Source: Paraburkholderia largidicola
GTDB lineage: Bacteria > Pseudomonadota > Gammaproteobacteria > Burkholderiales > Burkholderiaceae
Length of the DNA stretch: 64,000 bases
NCBI RefSeq assembly: GCF_013426895.1
Contig: NZ_AP023174.1
Coordinates: forward strand, 868,001-932,000
Direction of reading: 5' to 3'
This document shows positions 46,386-56,313 of the stretch, piece by piece. A program made the position numbers and the translations under genes. How positions within the stretch are numbered: the first letter of the stretch is position 1; every line of letters begins with the position of its first letter. The notes below the pieces were generated by a model. It ran no database searches. It worked only from the letters and a program-made list of their open reading frames with translations, and had not been told where the DNA came from.

Positions 46386-47465
46386 ATGATTCGAATCGAA
46401 TGCCAGGCGCAACTGATTGTGCGGGACAGCAACGGCCAAACGTCCAGCCTGTCTGACGCTGTGCCGCTCCTGTCCCTCGTGGACCAGACGGGCAGCATCG
46501 CGCAGGCCGCTGCGCTTAAGGGTTTGTCCTACCGTCATGCATGGGGTTTGCTGCGCGCCATCGAAACTCAACTGGGCGGCGCGCTAATCGAGAAAGAGCG
46601 TGGCCGCGGCTCGGCGCTCTCGGAACTCGGACGGGCCGTGTTGCGCGCGCAACGACTTTGCGGCGAGCGTCTGGACGGCAACATGCAGGCGCTGGCAAGC
46701 GAAGTCGCCGCCGATCTGAACCGCTGGCTTGCGCCGCCCGCAGAAGACGTGCGCATTCATGCGTCGCACGGCTATGCGGTGGCCGCGCTCGTAACAGCGC
46801 TCGTCGCCGACGAAGTGCCCCTCGACATCAAATACCGCGACAGCGCCGAAGCGATCACCGCGCTCGCGCGCGGCGAGTGCGATCTGGCGGGCTTCCATCT
46901 GCCGCGCGGTGAGTTCCGTGCGGCATGCGCGGACAAGTATCGCCAGTGGCTCGATCCGCAGCGGCATGTGCTCGTGCATCTGACGCGGCGCAAGCAAGGG
47001 CTCTTTCTCGCGAAGGGCAATCCGAAGGGCATAGGCGGATTGACCGACCTCGCGCGCGACGACATCCGCTTCGTCAACCGGCAACACGGTTCCGGCACGC
47101 GCATGTTGATTGATCTCGCGCTGCGGCGCGTCGGTGTCGATCCGGATCGCGTGAACGGCTATGCGTCGACTGAACTGACGCATTCGGCGATCGCGGCTTT
47201 CGTCGCGAGCGGGATGGCGGACGTCGGCTTCGGTGTCGAACCGGCTGCGCATCACTTTGGGCTCGACTTCATCCCGGTCGTCGACGAGGACTATTACTTT
47301 GCATGCGATCGCGCGCGGCTGGAACGCGAACCGCTGACGACGGTGATGTCGGTGATGCGCGGCAATCCGTTCCGGCAGAGCGTCGCGCATCTGGAAGGCT
47401 ACGATCCCGTCGATTGCGGGAAGCTGCTCGAACTGGAAGCCGGTCTGGAGGAGAGCGGGGCCTGA
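46386..47465 (+). CDS. one-component regulator, ModE-type HTH plus periplasmic-binding-like domain (FdsR-like)
   Basis: A 359-residue regulator. The N-terminal 100 residues carry a ModE/LysR-type helix-turn-helix (AVPLLSLVDQTGSIAQAAA then YRHAWGLLRAIE). Residues about 120-350 form a periplasmic-binding-protein-like sensor (FVNRQHGSGTRMLIDLALRR, FVASGMADVGFGVEPAA), the arrangement of molybdate- or ligand-sensing regulators. It is transcribed divergently from fdsG, so control of formate dehydrogenase is inferred. A regulator FdsR is known from Cupriavidus; homology to it is not checked here. Confidence 0.85.
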   Translation: MIRIECQAQLIVRDSNGQTSSLSDAVPLLSLVDQTGSIAQAAALKGLSYRHAWGLLRAIETQLGGALIEKERGRGSALSELGRAVLRAQRLCGERLDGNMQALASEVAADLNRWLAPPAEDVRIHASHGYAVAALVTALVADEVPLDIKYRDSAEAITALARGECDLAGFHLPRGEFRAACADKYRQWLDPQRHVLVHLTRRKQGLFLAKGNPKGIGGLTDLARDDIRFVNRQHGSGTRMLIDLALRRVGVDPDRVNGYASTELTHSAIAAFVASGMADVGFGVEPAAHHFGLDFIPVVDEDYYFACDRARLEREPLTTVMSVMRGNPFRQSVAHLEGYDPVDCGKLLELEAGLEESGA

Positions 47466-47622
47466 AATGCACGGCCGACGCGGTCGTCGAATCGCGCAGA
47501 GTAAGCGCCCGTAACAACGAAAGCAGGCTGCAGACGCTGCGCTGCACGGCGCTTTGCGCTAATCTCTACGCTTTCGTGATCCTGCCTCAGTTGCGCGGCG
47601 TCGTTTGCCGCATCGATTCGAT

Positions 47623-47889
47623 ATGAAATATTTCGTTCCCGCTTGCGCTGCCGCCCTCACGGCCGGCGCGTTGTTTGCCACGATGTCCGTTGCATTTGCG
47701 CAGAATTCGCCTGGCGTGCCGGGCGGTATCCTGACCGAAGAGTTCAAGCTGAACGAGCATCCGCAGATGCCGTTCGGCGCATCGGCACCGTCGAAGAAGT
47801 ATCAGAGCGACAAGCCTACGAAACTGCGCAAGCGCGGCGACAACGGCGATCCGAACGGCTGCAACCTCAAGTGCCCTGACGATCAGTAA
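47623..47889 (+). CDS. small exported protein of unknown function
   Basis: An 88-residue protein with a good signal peptide (MKYFVPACAAALTAGALF, cleavage after FAQ or nearby). The mature peptide is about 55 residues, basic near the C-terminus, with two Cys (GCNLKCPDDQ) that may form a disulfide or a metal clip. I recognise no family. A longer in-frame opening at 47605 adds six residues before the signal peptide. It lies alone between the regulator and the convergent lipoprotein-type gene. Confidence 0.6.
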   Translation: MKYFVPACAAALTAGALFATMSVAFAQNSPGVPGGILTEEFKLNEHPQMPFGASAPSKKYQSDKPTKLRKRGDNGDPNGCNLKCPDDQ

Positions 47890-47949
47890 ATGACGCGACA
47901 CACGCGGCGCTTTGCGGCGTCGCGTGTGTCGTTGAAGCGGCGGGCTGAA

Positions 47950-48309
47950 TTACGGCTTCGCTGTGTGCCACACGTCCTTAAAGCCGTCCCCCTTCATGTC
48001 GCCGGGCTTCTCGTCCTTCGCGAAGCGGTAGAGCGGCTTGCCTTTGTACGCCCACTGCTTCTGCCCGTCCGCGCCGTCGATCACGGTCCAGTCGCCCGAG
48101 GGCTTGTCGCCGGCTGCGGCAGCGGCCGCGGGCCATGCCGCTGCGCAACCGCCCGAGCAGGCGCTCTTGCCCGGCGTCGTGTCCTTGTCGAAGGTGTAGA
48201 GCGTGCGTCCCTGTTCGTCGACCAAATGTCCGTCCATGGTTTTCGGCGGCGCGGCGAAGGCGGCCTGTTGTACGGCGAGCGCGGCGATGAGAAGGAGAGT
48301 CTTGCGCAT
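47950..48309 (-). CDS. exported protein of the secreted-repeat lipoprotein family (PF03640-like)
   Basis: A 119-residue protein. The signal peptide MRKTLLLIAALAVQQAAF is followed by two short repeats in which a Leu-Tyr-Thr/Arg-Phe core recurs: RTLYTFDKDTTPGKSAC and KPLYRFAKDEKPGDMKG. CSGGCAAAWP between them is characteristic of the family. The role is unknown, possibly envelope stress or metal handling. Divergent from whatever transcript ends at the orphan terminator 48471. Confidence 0.8.
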   Translation of the reverse strand: MRKTLLLIAALAVQQAAFAAPPKTMDGHLVDEQGRTLYTFDKDTTPGKSACSGGCAAAWPAAAAAAGDKPSGDWTVIDGADGQKQWAYKGKPLYRFAKDEKPGDMKGDGFKDVWHTAKP

Positions 48310-48684
48310 GATGCGGCTCCTGTTCTGACGTGTTGTGTATGGAGTGTATGCAATCGTTCGGCGGGTGCGCGCCTTAAATGCTTTGAATCTGCACGCATCG
48401 AATAAACGGCTGGCGCGCCTTGTTATTCCATGCGTCGTTGATCGAAAGCGCCCGTCGTATGCGTTCAGGAAGGCCCGTCGCGTTTGCGAACGGGCCTTTT
48501 TGTTTGCTGCCGTTTTGGTATGACGACGCTTTGGTCAACCCTGCCGTCAAAAAAGGGCGGGACCGCGGACGGTATAATTCCCCTGATCTATCAAGAGGCA
48601 ATGCGAATTGCATTGCGCCGGCCTGCACTGTTCGACGCAGGCCGAGCGGCGAAGTCAAGCCCTCGCATACGGGGAAAGTCGAGA
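48310..48684. other. gap upstream of the glycosyltransferase; leader and possible small RNA
   Basis: This 375-base gap has no credible gene. It holds an intrinsic terminator at 48471-48502 that lies far from any upstream plus-strand gene, and a TATAAT box at 48573-48578 suitable as a -10 element for the glycosyltransferase gene (ATG 48685). No clear -35 is seen. An unannotated plus-strand transcript ending at 48502 is possible. Confidence 0.45.
48471..48502 (+). terminator. orphan intrinsic terminator
   Basis: The stem aggcccgt pairs with acgggcct around an inner cgc/gcg extension, and five T follow. The nearest upstream plus-strand gene ends 580 bases away and is separated by a minus-strand gene. 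Confidence 0.7.
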
Positions 48685-49812
48685 ATGAAAATACTATTGA
48701 CCAACTTCCACACCGGTCGTGGAGGCGGTCACGACACGTACGTCGTTTCTATTGCGCGGGCGTTGGCCGCGCGTCACGAAGTCTTCGTCGGTGCGCCGAA
48801 GACCAGCAGGCTGTTGCAGCATGCAAGCGGCGTTGCCAATATCCGCGCGTTGCCGATGGAGTTTCCCGCCAAGCTCAAGGAGCTTGGGCGCTTTGTCGGC
48901 GCGATCCGCGAACTGCGTGCGCTGCTCGAGCGCGAGCGCTTCGATGTGGTTCATGTGAACGGCTCGCCCGATCATCGGCTCGTGCTGCTGGCGACGCTGT
49001 TCGCCCCGTTCAAGCGGCCGTATTGTGTGTACACCAAGCACAACACGATCCGCGTCAAACGCGACTTCATGACGAAGCTCAAGGCGCGGCGCGCGACGCA
49101 TCACGTGATCGCCGTGTCGAAGCCGGCGGCGCGATTGCTCGAAGGGTCGGTGTATGCGGATTGCGGGTTGTCGGTGATTCCGAATGGCGTCGATATCCAT
49201 CACTACGCACCCTTTGACGACGCAGTGGCCGTGCGCAGGCGCGACGCGCTGCTCGGTGCGAAGCATGCCGGGAAGCTGGTGGTCGGCACGATTACCGGCT
49301 TCGACTGGTACAAGGGGACGATGGACATGGTGGCGGCCGTCGCCGCGTTGCCGGAGGATTTGCGCAAGCAGGTCGTGCTGGTGGTTGTCGGCACGGAGCC
49401 GAATGACGAGCAGCGCAAGGTCATCGACGCGCTGAACATGAACGAGCATCTGCTGATCAGCGGCTTCACGGACGACGTGCGTGACTATGTCGCGACGTTC
49501 GATGCCGGCTTCATGGTGTCGTACGCGGTGGAAAGCAGTTCCTTCGCATGCCGCGAGATGATGGCGATGGGGCGGCCGGTGCTCGTCACCCGCTACGCGA
49601 GCCTGCCTGAGAACGTCGACGATGGCATCGACGGCTGGATCGTCGAGCCGCGCGACACGCAGGCGATGACCGCGCAGCTGCGTGCGATGCTCGCGAACCG
49701 TGGCCAGCTACCCGCGATGGGGCGACATGCACGCGCCAAAGCCGAACGGGAGTTCTGCAACAGCAAGTTCATTCAGGAAACGGAAGAGGTGTACGTGCGC
49801 GCTGCGGCGTGA
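48685..49812 (+). CDS. glycosyltransferase family 4
   Basis: A 375-residue GT4 glycosyltransferase (GT-B fold). The N-terminus reads MKILLTNFHTGRGGGHDTYV, the acceptor-side loop includes VIPNGVDIHHYAPF, and the nucleotide-sugar domain has VGTITGFDWYKG and the EX7E-type segment YAVESSSFACREMMAMGRPVLV. Its role is probably in lipopolysaccharide or surface-glycan assembly at the cytoplasmic face of the inner membrane. No sugar-nucleotide genes are adjacent, so donor and acceptor are unknown. The ATG (48685) follows a GGGGAAAG stretch. It ends opposite the PAAR gene. Confidence 0.92.
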   Translation: MKILLTNFHTGRGGGHDTYVVSIARALAARHEVFVGAPKTSRLLQHASGVANIRALPMEFPAKLKELGRFVGAIRELRALLERERFDVVHVNGSPDHRLVLLATLFAPFKRPYCVYTKHNTIRVKRDFMTKLKARRATHHVIAVSKPAARLLEGSVYADCGLSVIPNGVDIHHYAPFDDAVAVRRRDALLGAKHAGKLVVGTITGFDWYKGTMDMVAAVAALPEDLRKQVVLVVVGTEPNDEQRKVIDALNMNEHLLISGFTDDVRDYVATFDAGFMVSYAVESSSFACREMMAMGRPVLVTRYASLPENVDDGIDGWIVEPRDTQAMTAQLRAMLANRGQLPAMGRHARAKAEREFCNSKFIQETEEVYVRAAA

Positions 49813-49850
49813 CGGTTCTGGCTCCGTGAGCCTGGTGCGATCGACGCGAG

Positions 49851-49890
49851 GCCCGCGCGCAGTGTGATGCTGCCGCGGGCTTTGTGTTTG
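49851..49890 (+). terminator. probable terminator of the glycosyltransferase gene
   Basis: The stem gcccgcg pairs with cgcgggc across a 16-base loop, followed by tttgtgttt, an interrupted T-run. It lies 38 bases after the glycosyltransferase stop. Confidence 0.5.
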
Positions 49891-49913
49891 CGGGAAGGAG
49901 GTATCGCGTGTGG

Positions 49914-50165
49914 TTACGCGCGGACAAGCTTCGCGCCACAGGTCGTGATATCGCCGATGTACGCGATGCGCTTGCCGTTGTGCCGACGTCGCCCGCTAGC
50001 GATGATCGGATATTTACCGCCGCAGCGCGGACAGGCGACCAGGTGACCGTCGAGCGCAACGGCGATACCTTCATCGGTCAGATCCTGCGTCGCCTCGACG
50101 ATCTTGCCGCCGTGGTCGGTGGCGTCACCGAGGCGGGCCATAGTGAGGTCGTCTGGGTTGCTCAT
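49914..50165 (-). CDS. PAAR-domain protein, T6SS spike tip
   Basis: An 83-residue stand-alone PAAR protein: LGDATDHGGKIVEA, DGHLVACPRCGGKYPII and VGDITTCGAK-type ending (YIGDITTCGAKLVRA). It would sharpen the tip of a VgrG spike and may bind Zn through His and Cys ligands. The start MSNPDDLTMARL (50165) has a GGGAG ribosome site eight bases upstream. No vgrG, effector or immunity gene is beside it, so it is an orphan PAAR; it could serve the VgrG at 9029 or another spike. Confidence 0.9.
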   Translation of the reverse strand: MSNPDDLTMARLGDATDHGGKIVEATQDLTDEGIAVALDGHLVACPRCGGKYPIIASGRRRHNGKRIAYIGDITTCGAKLVRA

Positions 50166-50364
50166 TTCGTGCATCTCCCGTTTGGTTAGTTGTACTGGGC
50201 GGATAGGGCGTGCCGTCGAACTTGGAGACGGCCGCTCATTTGACGCCGGCGCAGCCCCAGTGACTATCAGAAAAGGTTGAAAAGAGGGCGCGAACGAATG
50301 CCGGATGCGCAAGCGCGCGCGTCTGGGAGGCCTGATACAGGCTGGCAGGCGGGGCCGACGGCAA

Positions 50365-50397
50365 CAAAAAACCCGCAGAGCGCTTCGCTGTGCGGGT
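50365..50397 (-). terminator. intrinsic terminator of ssrA
   Basis: On the minus strand, the stem acccgcac-agcg pairs with cgct-ctgcgggt around a short loop and ends in a T-run, about 36 bases after the tmRNA 3' end. Confidence 0.88.
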
Positions 50398-50432
50398 CTT
50401 CGTACTGCGGCGTACTACACCGTATTGAATAT

Positions 50433-50802
50433 TGGTGGAGGCGGCGGGAATCGAACCCGCGTCCAGAAGTCCTCCACGACTAGTTCTACATGTTTAGTTC
50501 AGTCTTTTGATTTAACCGCAGCGACGCGAACGAACACGCTTCACTACGGCGATTCACTAAATTTTCGACCCGGACGTCGTGACGCCGCCAAGGCTTAACT
50601 GACGTATATGACCTCTGTCGGTATTGCTACCGGTCTTGCGACACTAGCCCGTCAGTGAACTAGGCAGAGGACGGCGGCCCTTAGGCTGCCAGTGCGAACG
50701 TATCGTCGTTTGCAGTTACGTTTTTCCCATTGATTAACGAGGTGACGGGTCCTCGACATGCCCTAGCCGCTTCGCAACCCCTGTCGAAACCAGGTCGCCC
50801 CC
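50433..50802 (-). ncRNA. ssrA: transfer-messenger RNA (tmRNA)
   Basis: A 370-base tmRNA on the minus strand. The 5' end GGGGGCGACCTGG pairs with the 3' acceptor end CGCCTCC plus ACCA. A T-arm GGTTCGATTCC is near the 3' end. The tag reading frame is visible in the first third, giving ANDDTFALAA and a stop, with the resume codon GCA. It rescues stalled ribosomes and tags proteins for proteolysis. The tag and length fit Burkholderiaceae. A separate terminator follows. Confidence 0.97.
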
Positions 50803-50910
50803 GCAGAAGGAATGAGCCACACGGGTGGCTCAACAGATCATTCTACAGTAGCGGCGCTCGCGAGTCACGGCGAAGCGCACGCGTGCTCCCGTAGGTAGCG
50901 CACGCGACCT

Positions 50911-51624
50911 TCAACTGATGTCGCGTAGCAGGTTATGCAGTTCGCCCGTCGACTTGACGACATGCTGTGCGTGCCATTGCGTCGGCGGAATGTCGTTACC
51001 GCAATAGCCATACGCCGCCGCGACCGTCACCATGCCGGCCGCAAAGCCTGCTTGCACATCGCGCAGATCGTCGCCGACATAGACGATCCGCTCCGGCGGC
51101 AGGTCCAGTTCCTTCGCGGCGTGCAGCAGCGGCGCAGGGTGGGGCTTCGAATGCGGTGTCGTGTCGCCGCTGACGACACAGCCCGCGCGCGCGCCCAGCC
51201 CGAGCTGGGCGACGAGTGGCTCCGTCAGCCGCGCGACCTTGTTCGTCACGATGCCCCAGCGCACGCCGCGTGCATCGAGGTCGTCGAGAATGTCGCCGAT
51301 GCCTGGGAACAGCAGCGTTTCGATGCACAGATCCGCTTCGTAGTTCGCCAGGAACTCGTCGCGCATCGACGCGTAGTCATGATGGTCCGGGCCGATGCCG
51401 AACGCGCCGCCGAGCAGGCCGCGCGCACCCGCTGAGGCAAGCGGGCGCAACTGCTCAAGTGGCACCATCTCGAGGCCGCGCTCATGGCGCATCTTGTTGA
51501 CGGCTGCGGCGAGGTCGGGCGCGGTGTCGGCAAGCGTGCCGTCGAGGTCGAACAGAATGCCCTGGCAAAGACCGACCGATGCTTCTTCGTCTTCGCGCTG
51601 GGGCAGGGGCGTGGGATCGCTCAT
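50911..51624 (-). CDS. gph: phosphoglycolate phosphatase, HAD superfamily
   Basis: A 237-residue HAD phosphatase. Motif I is ILFDLDGTLADT (nucleophile and acid/base Asp), motif II IVTNK, motif III Lys in HSKPHPAPLLH, and motif IV YVGDDLRDVQAG. It removes phosphate from 2-phosphoglycolate. The start MSDPTPLPQ (51624) was chosen; upstream residues to 51777 are alternate-frame reading of ubiG. It follows ubiG by 16 bases, an order conserved in many proteobacteria. Confidence 0.93.
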   Translation of the reverse strand: MSDPTPLPQREDEEASVGLCQGILFDLDGTLADTAPDLAAAVNKMRHERGLEMVPLEQLRPLASAGARGLLGGAFGIGPDHHDYASMRDEFLANYEADLCIETLLFPGIGDILDDLDARGVRWGIVTNKVARLTEPLVAQLGLGARAGCVVSGDTTPHSKPHPAPLLHAAKELDLPPERIVYVGDDLRDVQAGFAAGMVTVAAAYGYCGNDIPPTQWHAQHVVKSTGELHNLLRDIS

Positions 51625-51640
51625 TGAAGTAGGCGCTGGA

Positions 51641-52339
51641 TCACGCTTCGCGACGGCACGCGAGCATGTAGTTGACGTCGGTGTCGTTCGACACGCCGAA
51701 ATGGCGCGTGAGCGGGTTGTAGGTGATGCCCTTGATTTCGACGGTATGCAGGCCCGCCGCGCGCGCGAAGCCGGCAAGCTCCGACGGGCGGATGAAGCGC
51801 GCGTAGTCGTGCGTGCCCTTCGGCAGCATGCGCGCGATGTACTCCGCGCCGACCACCGCCAGCAGGTACGCCTTCACATTGCGATTGAGGGTCGAAAAGA
51901 ACACCCAGCCGCCCGGCTTGACGAGCGTCTTGCACGCTTCCACGACCTTCGACGGATCGGGCACGTGTTCGAGCATTTCCATGCAGGTGACGACATCGAA
52001 CGAAGCAGGTTCGCGGGCTGCCAGCGCCTCCGCGGCGATCTCTTCGTAATTTACCGTTACACCGCTTTCAAGGCTGTGAAGATCCGCGACGCCCAAAGCC
52101 TCATTGGACAGGTCGATTCCCTTCACATCGGCGCCCAAAGTCGCCATCGACTCCGACAGAATCCCGCCGCCGCAGCCGATATCGAGTACGCGCTTGCCCG
52201 CGAGATGCGCGTGCGAATCGATCCAGTTGAGCCGCACCGGATTCAGTTCGTGCAACGGTTTGAACTCGGCGTTCGGGTCCCACCAGCGATGCGCAAGATC
52301 GCTGAATTTCTGCAGTTCGTGGGGATCGGCATTGGTCAT
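51641..52339 (-). CDS. ubiG: bifunctional ubiquinone O-methyltransferase
   Basis: A 232-residue class I methyltransferase of the UbiG family. Motifs are [26 protein letters not shown] N-terminus (first part only cited), SAM motif [23 protein letters not shown] and the C-terminal [11 protein letters not shown]. It carries out both O-methylation steps of ubiquinone biosynthesis. The ATG (52339) gives [12 protein letters not shown], the typical start. The ompA terminator lies just upstream at 52484, so it has its own promoter in 52340-52483. Confidence 0.95.
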   Translation of the reverse strand: MTNADPHELQKFSDLAHRWWDPNAEFKPLHELNPVRLNWIDSHAHLAGKRVLDIGCGGGILSESMATLGADVKGIDLSNEALGVADLHSLESGVTVNYEEIAAEALAAREPASFDVVTCMEMLEHVPDPSKVVEACKTLVKPGGWVFFSTLNRNVKAYLLAVVGAEYIARMLPKGTHDYARFIRPSELAGFARAAGLHTVEIKGITYNPLTRHFGVSNDTDVNYMLACRREA

Positions 52340-52483
52340 GACGGATGCGGCCTCGAGGGCGGGAAGGCGGGTGGATCGGAGAAACCCTGAGTATATAGGG
52401 CTGCGCATGGGGCGGCAAAAAGCGCCCGGTCGCGCTTGTCGCCCCGTCCCGCGCGTCGTGGTTGACGACGTGCAGACGGAGCA

Positions 52484-52511
52484 TAAAAAAAGCCCCGCCG
52501 AAGCGGGGCTT
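52484..52511 (-). terminator. intrinsic terminator of the ompA-like gene
   Basis: On the minus strand, a GC stem (agccccgc with gcggggct) is followed by seven T. It is 21 bases after the stop of the OmpA-like gene and isolates it from ubiG. Confidence 0.92.
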
Positions 52512-52532
52512 GATACTGCGGTGTTTTGTAGC

Positions 52533-53183
52533 TTACTGCTTCGAAGTACCGACAACTTCGACTTCCACGCGACGATCCGGTGCGAGGCAGGCGATGAGTT
52601 GCTTGCGGTTCTTCTGGTTGCAGCCGGTCGTAACCGGGTTGCGCTTGCCCTTGCCTTCCGTGTAGATACGGTTGGCTTCGATGCCCTTGCTGACCAGGTA
52701 TGCCTTGACAGCTTGTGCACGACGCAGCGACAGACGGTCGTTGTACTTGTCCGAACCGATGCGGTCGGTGTAGCCGGTGGCCACGACGACTTCCAGGTTC
52801 AGGCCTTGAATCTTCGATGCGAGATCGTCCAGCTTTTCCTTGCCAGCCGGCTTCAGGATTGCCTTGTCGAAGTCGAACAGCGTGTCAGCTTGATACGTGA
52901 TCTTCTGGCTGGTGATAGCCGGAGCGACCGGAGCCGGAGGTGCCGGCGGCGTCGGTGCTTGTGCGACCAGTGCGCCATCGCACTTTGCGTTAGCCGTTGC
53001 CGGCGTCCAGAACGCGTCGCGCCAGCAAAGCTCATTCGTGCCGTTCATCCACACGTATTCGCCGGTGCCGTTCACCCAGTTGTCGTTGGTGGCTTGTCGC
53101 GACGCCGGCACCGACTGTGCCATAGCGGATGCAGCCATAACTGCGGTAGCTGCAATGAACGCGAGCTTTGAAAGTTTATTCAT
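52533..53183 (-). CDS. OmpA-family outer-membrane protein
   Basis: A 216-residue protein. The signal peptide [20 protein letters not shown] is cleaved after AMA. A short region with [20 protein letters not shown] and a Pro-rich linker follow. The C-terminal half is an OmpA peptidoglycan-binding domain ([56 protein letters not shown]). There is no eight-stranded barrel, so it is probably a peptidoglycan-anchored outer-membrane protein of the kind abundant in Burkholderia. It is monocistronic, with a strong terminator, facing away from gyrA. Confidence 0.93.
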   Translation of the reverse strand: MNKLSKLAFIAATAVMAASAMAQSVPASRQATNDNWVNGTGEYVWMNGTNELCWRDAFWTPATANAKCDGALVAQAPTPPAPPAPVAPAITSQKITYQADTLFDFDKAILKPAGKEKLDDLASKIQGLNLEVVVATGYTDRIGSDKYNDRLSLRRAQAVKAYLVSKGIEANRIYTEGKGKRNPVTTGCNQKNRKQLIACLAPDRRVEVEVVGTSKQ

Positions 53184-53685
53184 ATTTCTCCTCTCGAAAT
53201 TGAGATTACCGCAGGTTTACTGCGAGCCTGTTGACAAAGACCAGTCATACATTGCTCGAAGTATAACATCGGTGCGGAACAAAAGACGCTGTGCGTAGAC
53301 TTCGAGCAGTGTCTAACTTTGTGCGTTGGCATTTTGCCATATCGTTCCCTTCTGACGATAAAAAAATCCGCCCCCTATTCATACGCCCGGTCGAATGTGG
53401 TGCATGCGCAACAAAAGGTGTCAAGTTCGTCAAGAGCCCGCCAGAGGCGGTTTCGGGCGGCTTGCGAGACAGCATTTTCCGGGCCCGGCCGCTACGCTCG
53501 CGAGACGCTTCCAGGTGCCGTTTTCGCGCGTCCCACTAATAGGTATACGCATGTCGCCGGGAGCGGATGCGGCGCATGGTAGAATCGCGTGATGCGCTGC
53601 GCTCGCAGATGCATAGGGGTAGGCCCAAGCGGTGAGGTGAAGAACGCGTTTCCCTCATCGTCTTCGCGCGTAAACGATACGGACA
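53184..53685. promoter_or_regulatory. divergent region between ompA-like gene and gyrA
   Basis: This 502-base gap separates two divergent genes and contains no credible reading frame. A TAGAAT box at 53580-53585, about 100 bases before the gyrA ATG, could serve as a -10 element; its -35 is poor. A TATAAC/GTTATA box near 53262 could serve the ompA-like gene on the minus strand. Both are weak calls. Confidence 0.4.
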
Positions 53686-56313
53686 ATGGATCAATTCGCC
53701 AAAGAGACTCTACCAATCTCCCTAGAGGAGGAAATGCGCCGCTCGTATATCGAGTACGCGATGAGCGTGATTGTAGGGCGCGCGCTTCCCGATGTCCGCG
53801 ATGGTCTGAAGCCGGTTCACCGGCGCGTGCTGTACGCCATGCACGAACTGAACAACGACTGGAACCGGGCGTACAAGAAATCGGCGCGTATCGTCGGCGA
53901 TGTGATCGGTAAGTACCATCCGCACGGCGACTCGGCTGTATACGACACGATCGTCCGCATGGCGCAGGATTTTTCGCTGCGCTATATGCTCGTCGACGGA
54001 CAAGGCAATTTCGGGTCGGTCGACGGCGACAACGCCGCGGCGATGCGTTACACCGAAATCCGCATGGCGAAGATCGGCCACGAATTGCTCGCCGACATCG
54101 ACAAGGAAACGGTCGACTTCCAGCCGAACTACGACGGCAGCGAAAACGAGCCGACCATCCTGCCCGCGCGCATCCCGAACCTGCTGATCAACGGCTCGTC
54201 GGGCATTGCCGTCGGCATGGCGACCAACATTCCGCCGCACAATCTGAGCGAAATCGTCGACGCCTGCCATCATCTGCTGAAGAATCCGGAAGCGACGATC
54301 GACGAGCTGATCGAGATCGTGCCGGCGCCGGACTTCCCGACGGCGGGCATCATCTACGGCGTCGCCGGCGTGCGCGACGGCTACCGCACAGGGCGCGGGC
54401 GCGTCGTGATGCGCGCGGCCACGCACTTCGAAGAGATCGATCGCGGCCAGCGCATGGCGATCATCGTCGACGAGCTGCCGTATCAGGTGAACAAGCGTTC
54501 GCTGCTCGAGCGGATCGCCGAGCTCGTGAATGAGAAAAAGCTGGAAGGTATTTCGGACATCCGCGACGAATCCGACAAGAGCGGCATGCGCGTCGTGATC
54601 GAACTGAAGCGCGGCGAAGTGCCTGAGGTCATTCTTAATAATCTCTACAAGGCGACGCAGCTCCAGGACACGTTCGGCATGAACATGGTCGCGCTGGTCG
54701 ACGGCCAGCCGAAGCTGCTGAACCTGAAGGAAATGCTCTCGCATTTCCTGTCGCACCGTCGCGAAGTATTGACGCGGCGCACTGTATACGAACTGCGCAA
54801 GGCGCGCGAACGCGGCCACGTGCTCGAAGGTCTCGCTGTCGCGCTGGCCAACATCGACGATTTCATCGCGATCATCAAGGCGGCGCCGACGCCGCCTGTC
54901 GCGAAGCAGGAGTTGATGGACCGTTCGTGGGATTCGTCGATCGTGCGCGAGATGCTGCAGCGTGCCGAGACGGACAACGCTACATCGGGCGGCCGCACCG
55001 CGTTCCGTCCGGAAGGTCTGAACCCGGCGTATGGCATGCAGGCCGACGGGCTCTACCGTCTGTCGGACACGCAGGCGCAGGAAATTCTGCAGATGCGTCT
55101 GCAACGCCTGACGGGCCTCGAGCAGGACAAGATCCTCAGCGAGTACCGCGACGTGATGGCTCAAATCGCCGACCTGCTGGATATCCTCGCGCGTCCGGAG
55201 CGCATAACTTCCATCATCTTCGACGAACTCACCTCGATCAAGGGCGAATTTGGCGACGAACGCCGCTCGCGCATCGAGTTGAACGCGACCGAACTGAACA
55301 CGGAAGACCTCATCACGCCGCAGGACATGGTCGTGACGATGTCGCACTCCGGTTACGTGAAATCGCAGCCGTTGTCCGAATATCGCGCCCAGAAGCGCGG
55401 AGGTCGCGGCAAGCAGGCGACACAGATGAAGGAAGACGACTGGATCGACACGCTCTTCATCGCGAACACGCACGACCACATCCTGTGCTTCTCGAACCGC
55501 GGCCGTGTTTATTGGCTGAAGGTTTACGAAGTGCCGCAGGGCTCGCGCAATTCGCGCGGCCGGCCGATCGTCAACATGTTCCCGCTGCAGGAAGGCGAGA
55601 AGATCACTGTCGTGCTGCCCGTCAAGGAATTCTCGGCCGACAAGTTCATCTTCATGGCAACGGCGCTCGGCACGGTCAAGAAGACGCCGCTCGAAGCATT
55701 TAGCCGTCCGCTGAAGAAGGGCATCATCGCGGTCGGTCTGGATGACGGTGATTACCTGATCGGTGCGGCGATCACCGACGGCGAGCATGACGTGATGCTG
55801 TTCTCGGATTCGGGCAAGGCGGTCCGCTTCGACGAGAACGACGTTCGTCCGATGGGCCGTGAAGCGCGCGGCGTGCGCGGCATGCAGCTCGAAGACGGTC
55901 AGCAGGTGATTGCACTGCTGGTCGCGGGCGACGAACAGGAGTCGGTGCTGACGGCAACGGAAAACGGCTACGGCAAGCGCACCCCGATCACGGAGTACAC
56001 GCGCCACGGCCGCGGCACGAAGGGCATGATCGCGATCCAGACGTCCGAGCGCAACGGCAAGGTGGTCGCTGCGACGCTGGTCGACTCGGACGCGCAGATC
56101 ATGTTGATCACGAATACGGGCGTGCTGATCCGCACGCGTGTGTCGGAAATTCGAGAAATGGGCCGTGCTACGCAAGGTGTTACACTCATCAGCCTTGATG
56201 AAGGTACCAAGCTTTCCGGTCTGCAGCAGGTTGCTGAAGCGGAAGCAGACGTGGACGGTGACGCCGACGCGCCTGCGGACGAAGCGGGCGGTGACGAAAG
56301 CGAAGCGTCGTGA
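53686..56313 (+). CDS. gyrA: DNA gyrase subunit A
   Basis: An 875-residue type II topoisomerase subunit. Active Tyr122 lies in [10 protein letters not shown]. The quinolone-determining region is wild type, with Ser83 and Asp87 in [13 protein letters not shown]. The C-terminal domain carries the GyrA box QKRGGRG and repeated beta-pinwheel blades. Beta-proteobacteria have an extra stretch around [18 protein letters not shown], seen here. The C-terminal tail is acidic. It starts the gyrA-serC-pheA-hisC-tyrA-aroA-cmk-rpsA order conserved in Burkholderiaceae. Confidence 0.98.
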   Translation: MDQFAKETLPISLEEEMRRSYIEYAMSVIVGRALPDVRDGLKPVHRRVLYAMHELNNDWNRAYKKSARIVGDVIGKYHPHGDSAVYDTIVRMAQDFSLRYMLVDGQGNFGSVDGDNAAAMRYTEIRMAKIGHELLADIDKETVDFQPNYDGSENEPTILPARIPNLLINGSSGIAVGMATNIPPHNLSEIVDACHHLLKNPEATIDELIEIVPAPDFPTAGIIYGVAGVRDGYRTGRGRVVMRAATHFEEIDRGQRMAIIVDELPYQVNKRSLLERIAELVNEKKLEGISDIRDESDKSGMRVVIELKRGEVPEVILNNLYKATQLQDTFGMNMVALVDGQPKLLNLKEMLSHFLSHRREVLTRRTVYELRKARERGHVLEGLAVALANIDDFIAIIKAAPTPPVAKQELMDRSWDSSIVREMLQRAETDNATSGGRTAFRPEGLNPAYGMQADGLYRLSDTQAQEILQMRLQRLTGLEQDKILSEYRDVMAQIADLLDILARPERITSIIFDELTSIKGEFGDERRSRIELNATELNTEDLITPQDMVVTMSHSGYVKSQPLSEYRAQKRGGRGKQATQMKEDDWIDTLFIANTHDHILCFSNRGRVYWLKVYEVPQGSRNSRGRPIVNMFPLQEGEKITVVLPVKEFSADKFIFMATALGTVKKTPLEAFSRPLKKGIIAVGLDDGDYLIGAAITDGEHDVMLFSDSGKAVRFDENDVRPMGREARGVRGMQLEDGQQVIALLVAGDEQESVLTATENGYGKRTPITEYTRHGRGTKGMIAIQTSERNGKVVAATLVDSDAQIMLITNTGVLIRTRVSEIREMGRATQGVTLISLDEGTKLSGLQQVAEAEADVDGDADAPADEAGGDESEAS

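Noticed and set aside
50433..50460. Possible integration site at the ssrA 3' end
   Set aside because: No second copy of the ssrA end and no integrase gene are visible in the window.
53231..53267. TTGACA and TATAAC boxes as a plus-strand promoter for gyrA
   Set aside because: The spacing between them is 25 bases, too long for a standard promoter, and they lie over 400 bases from gyrA.
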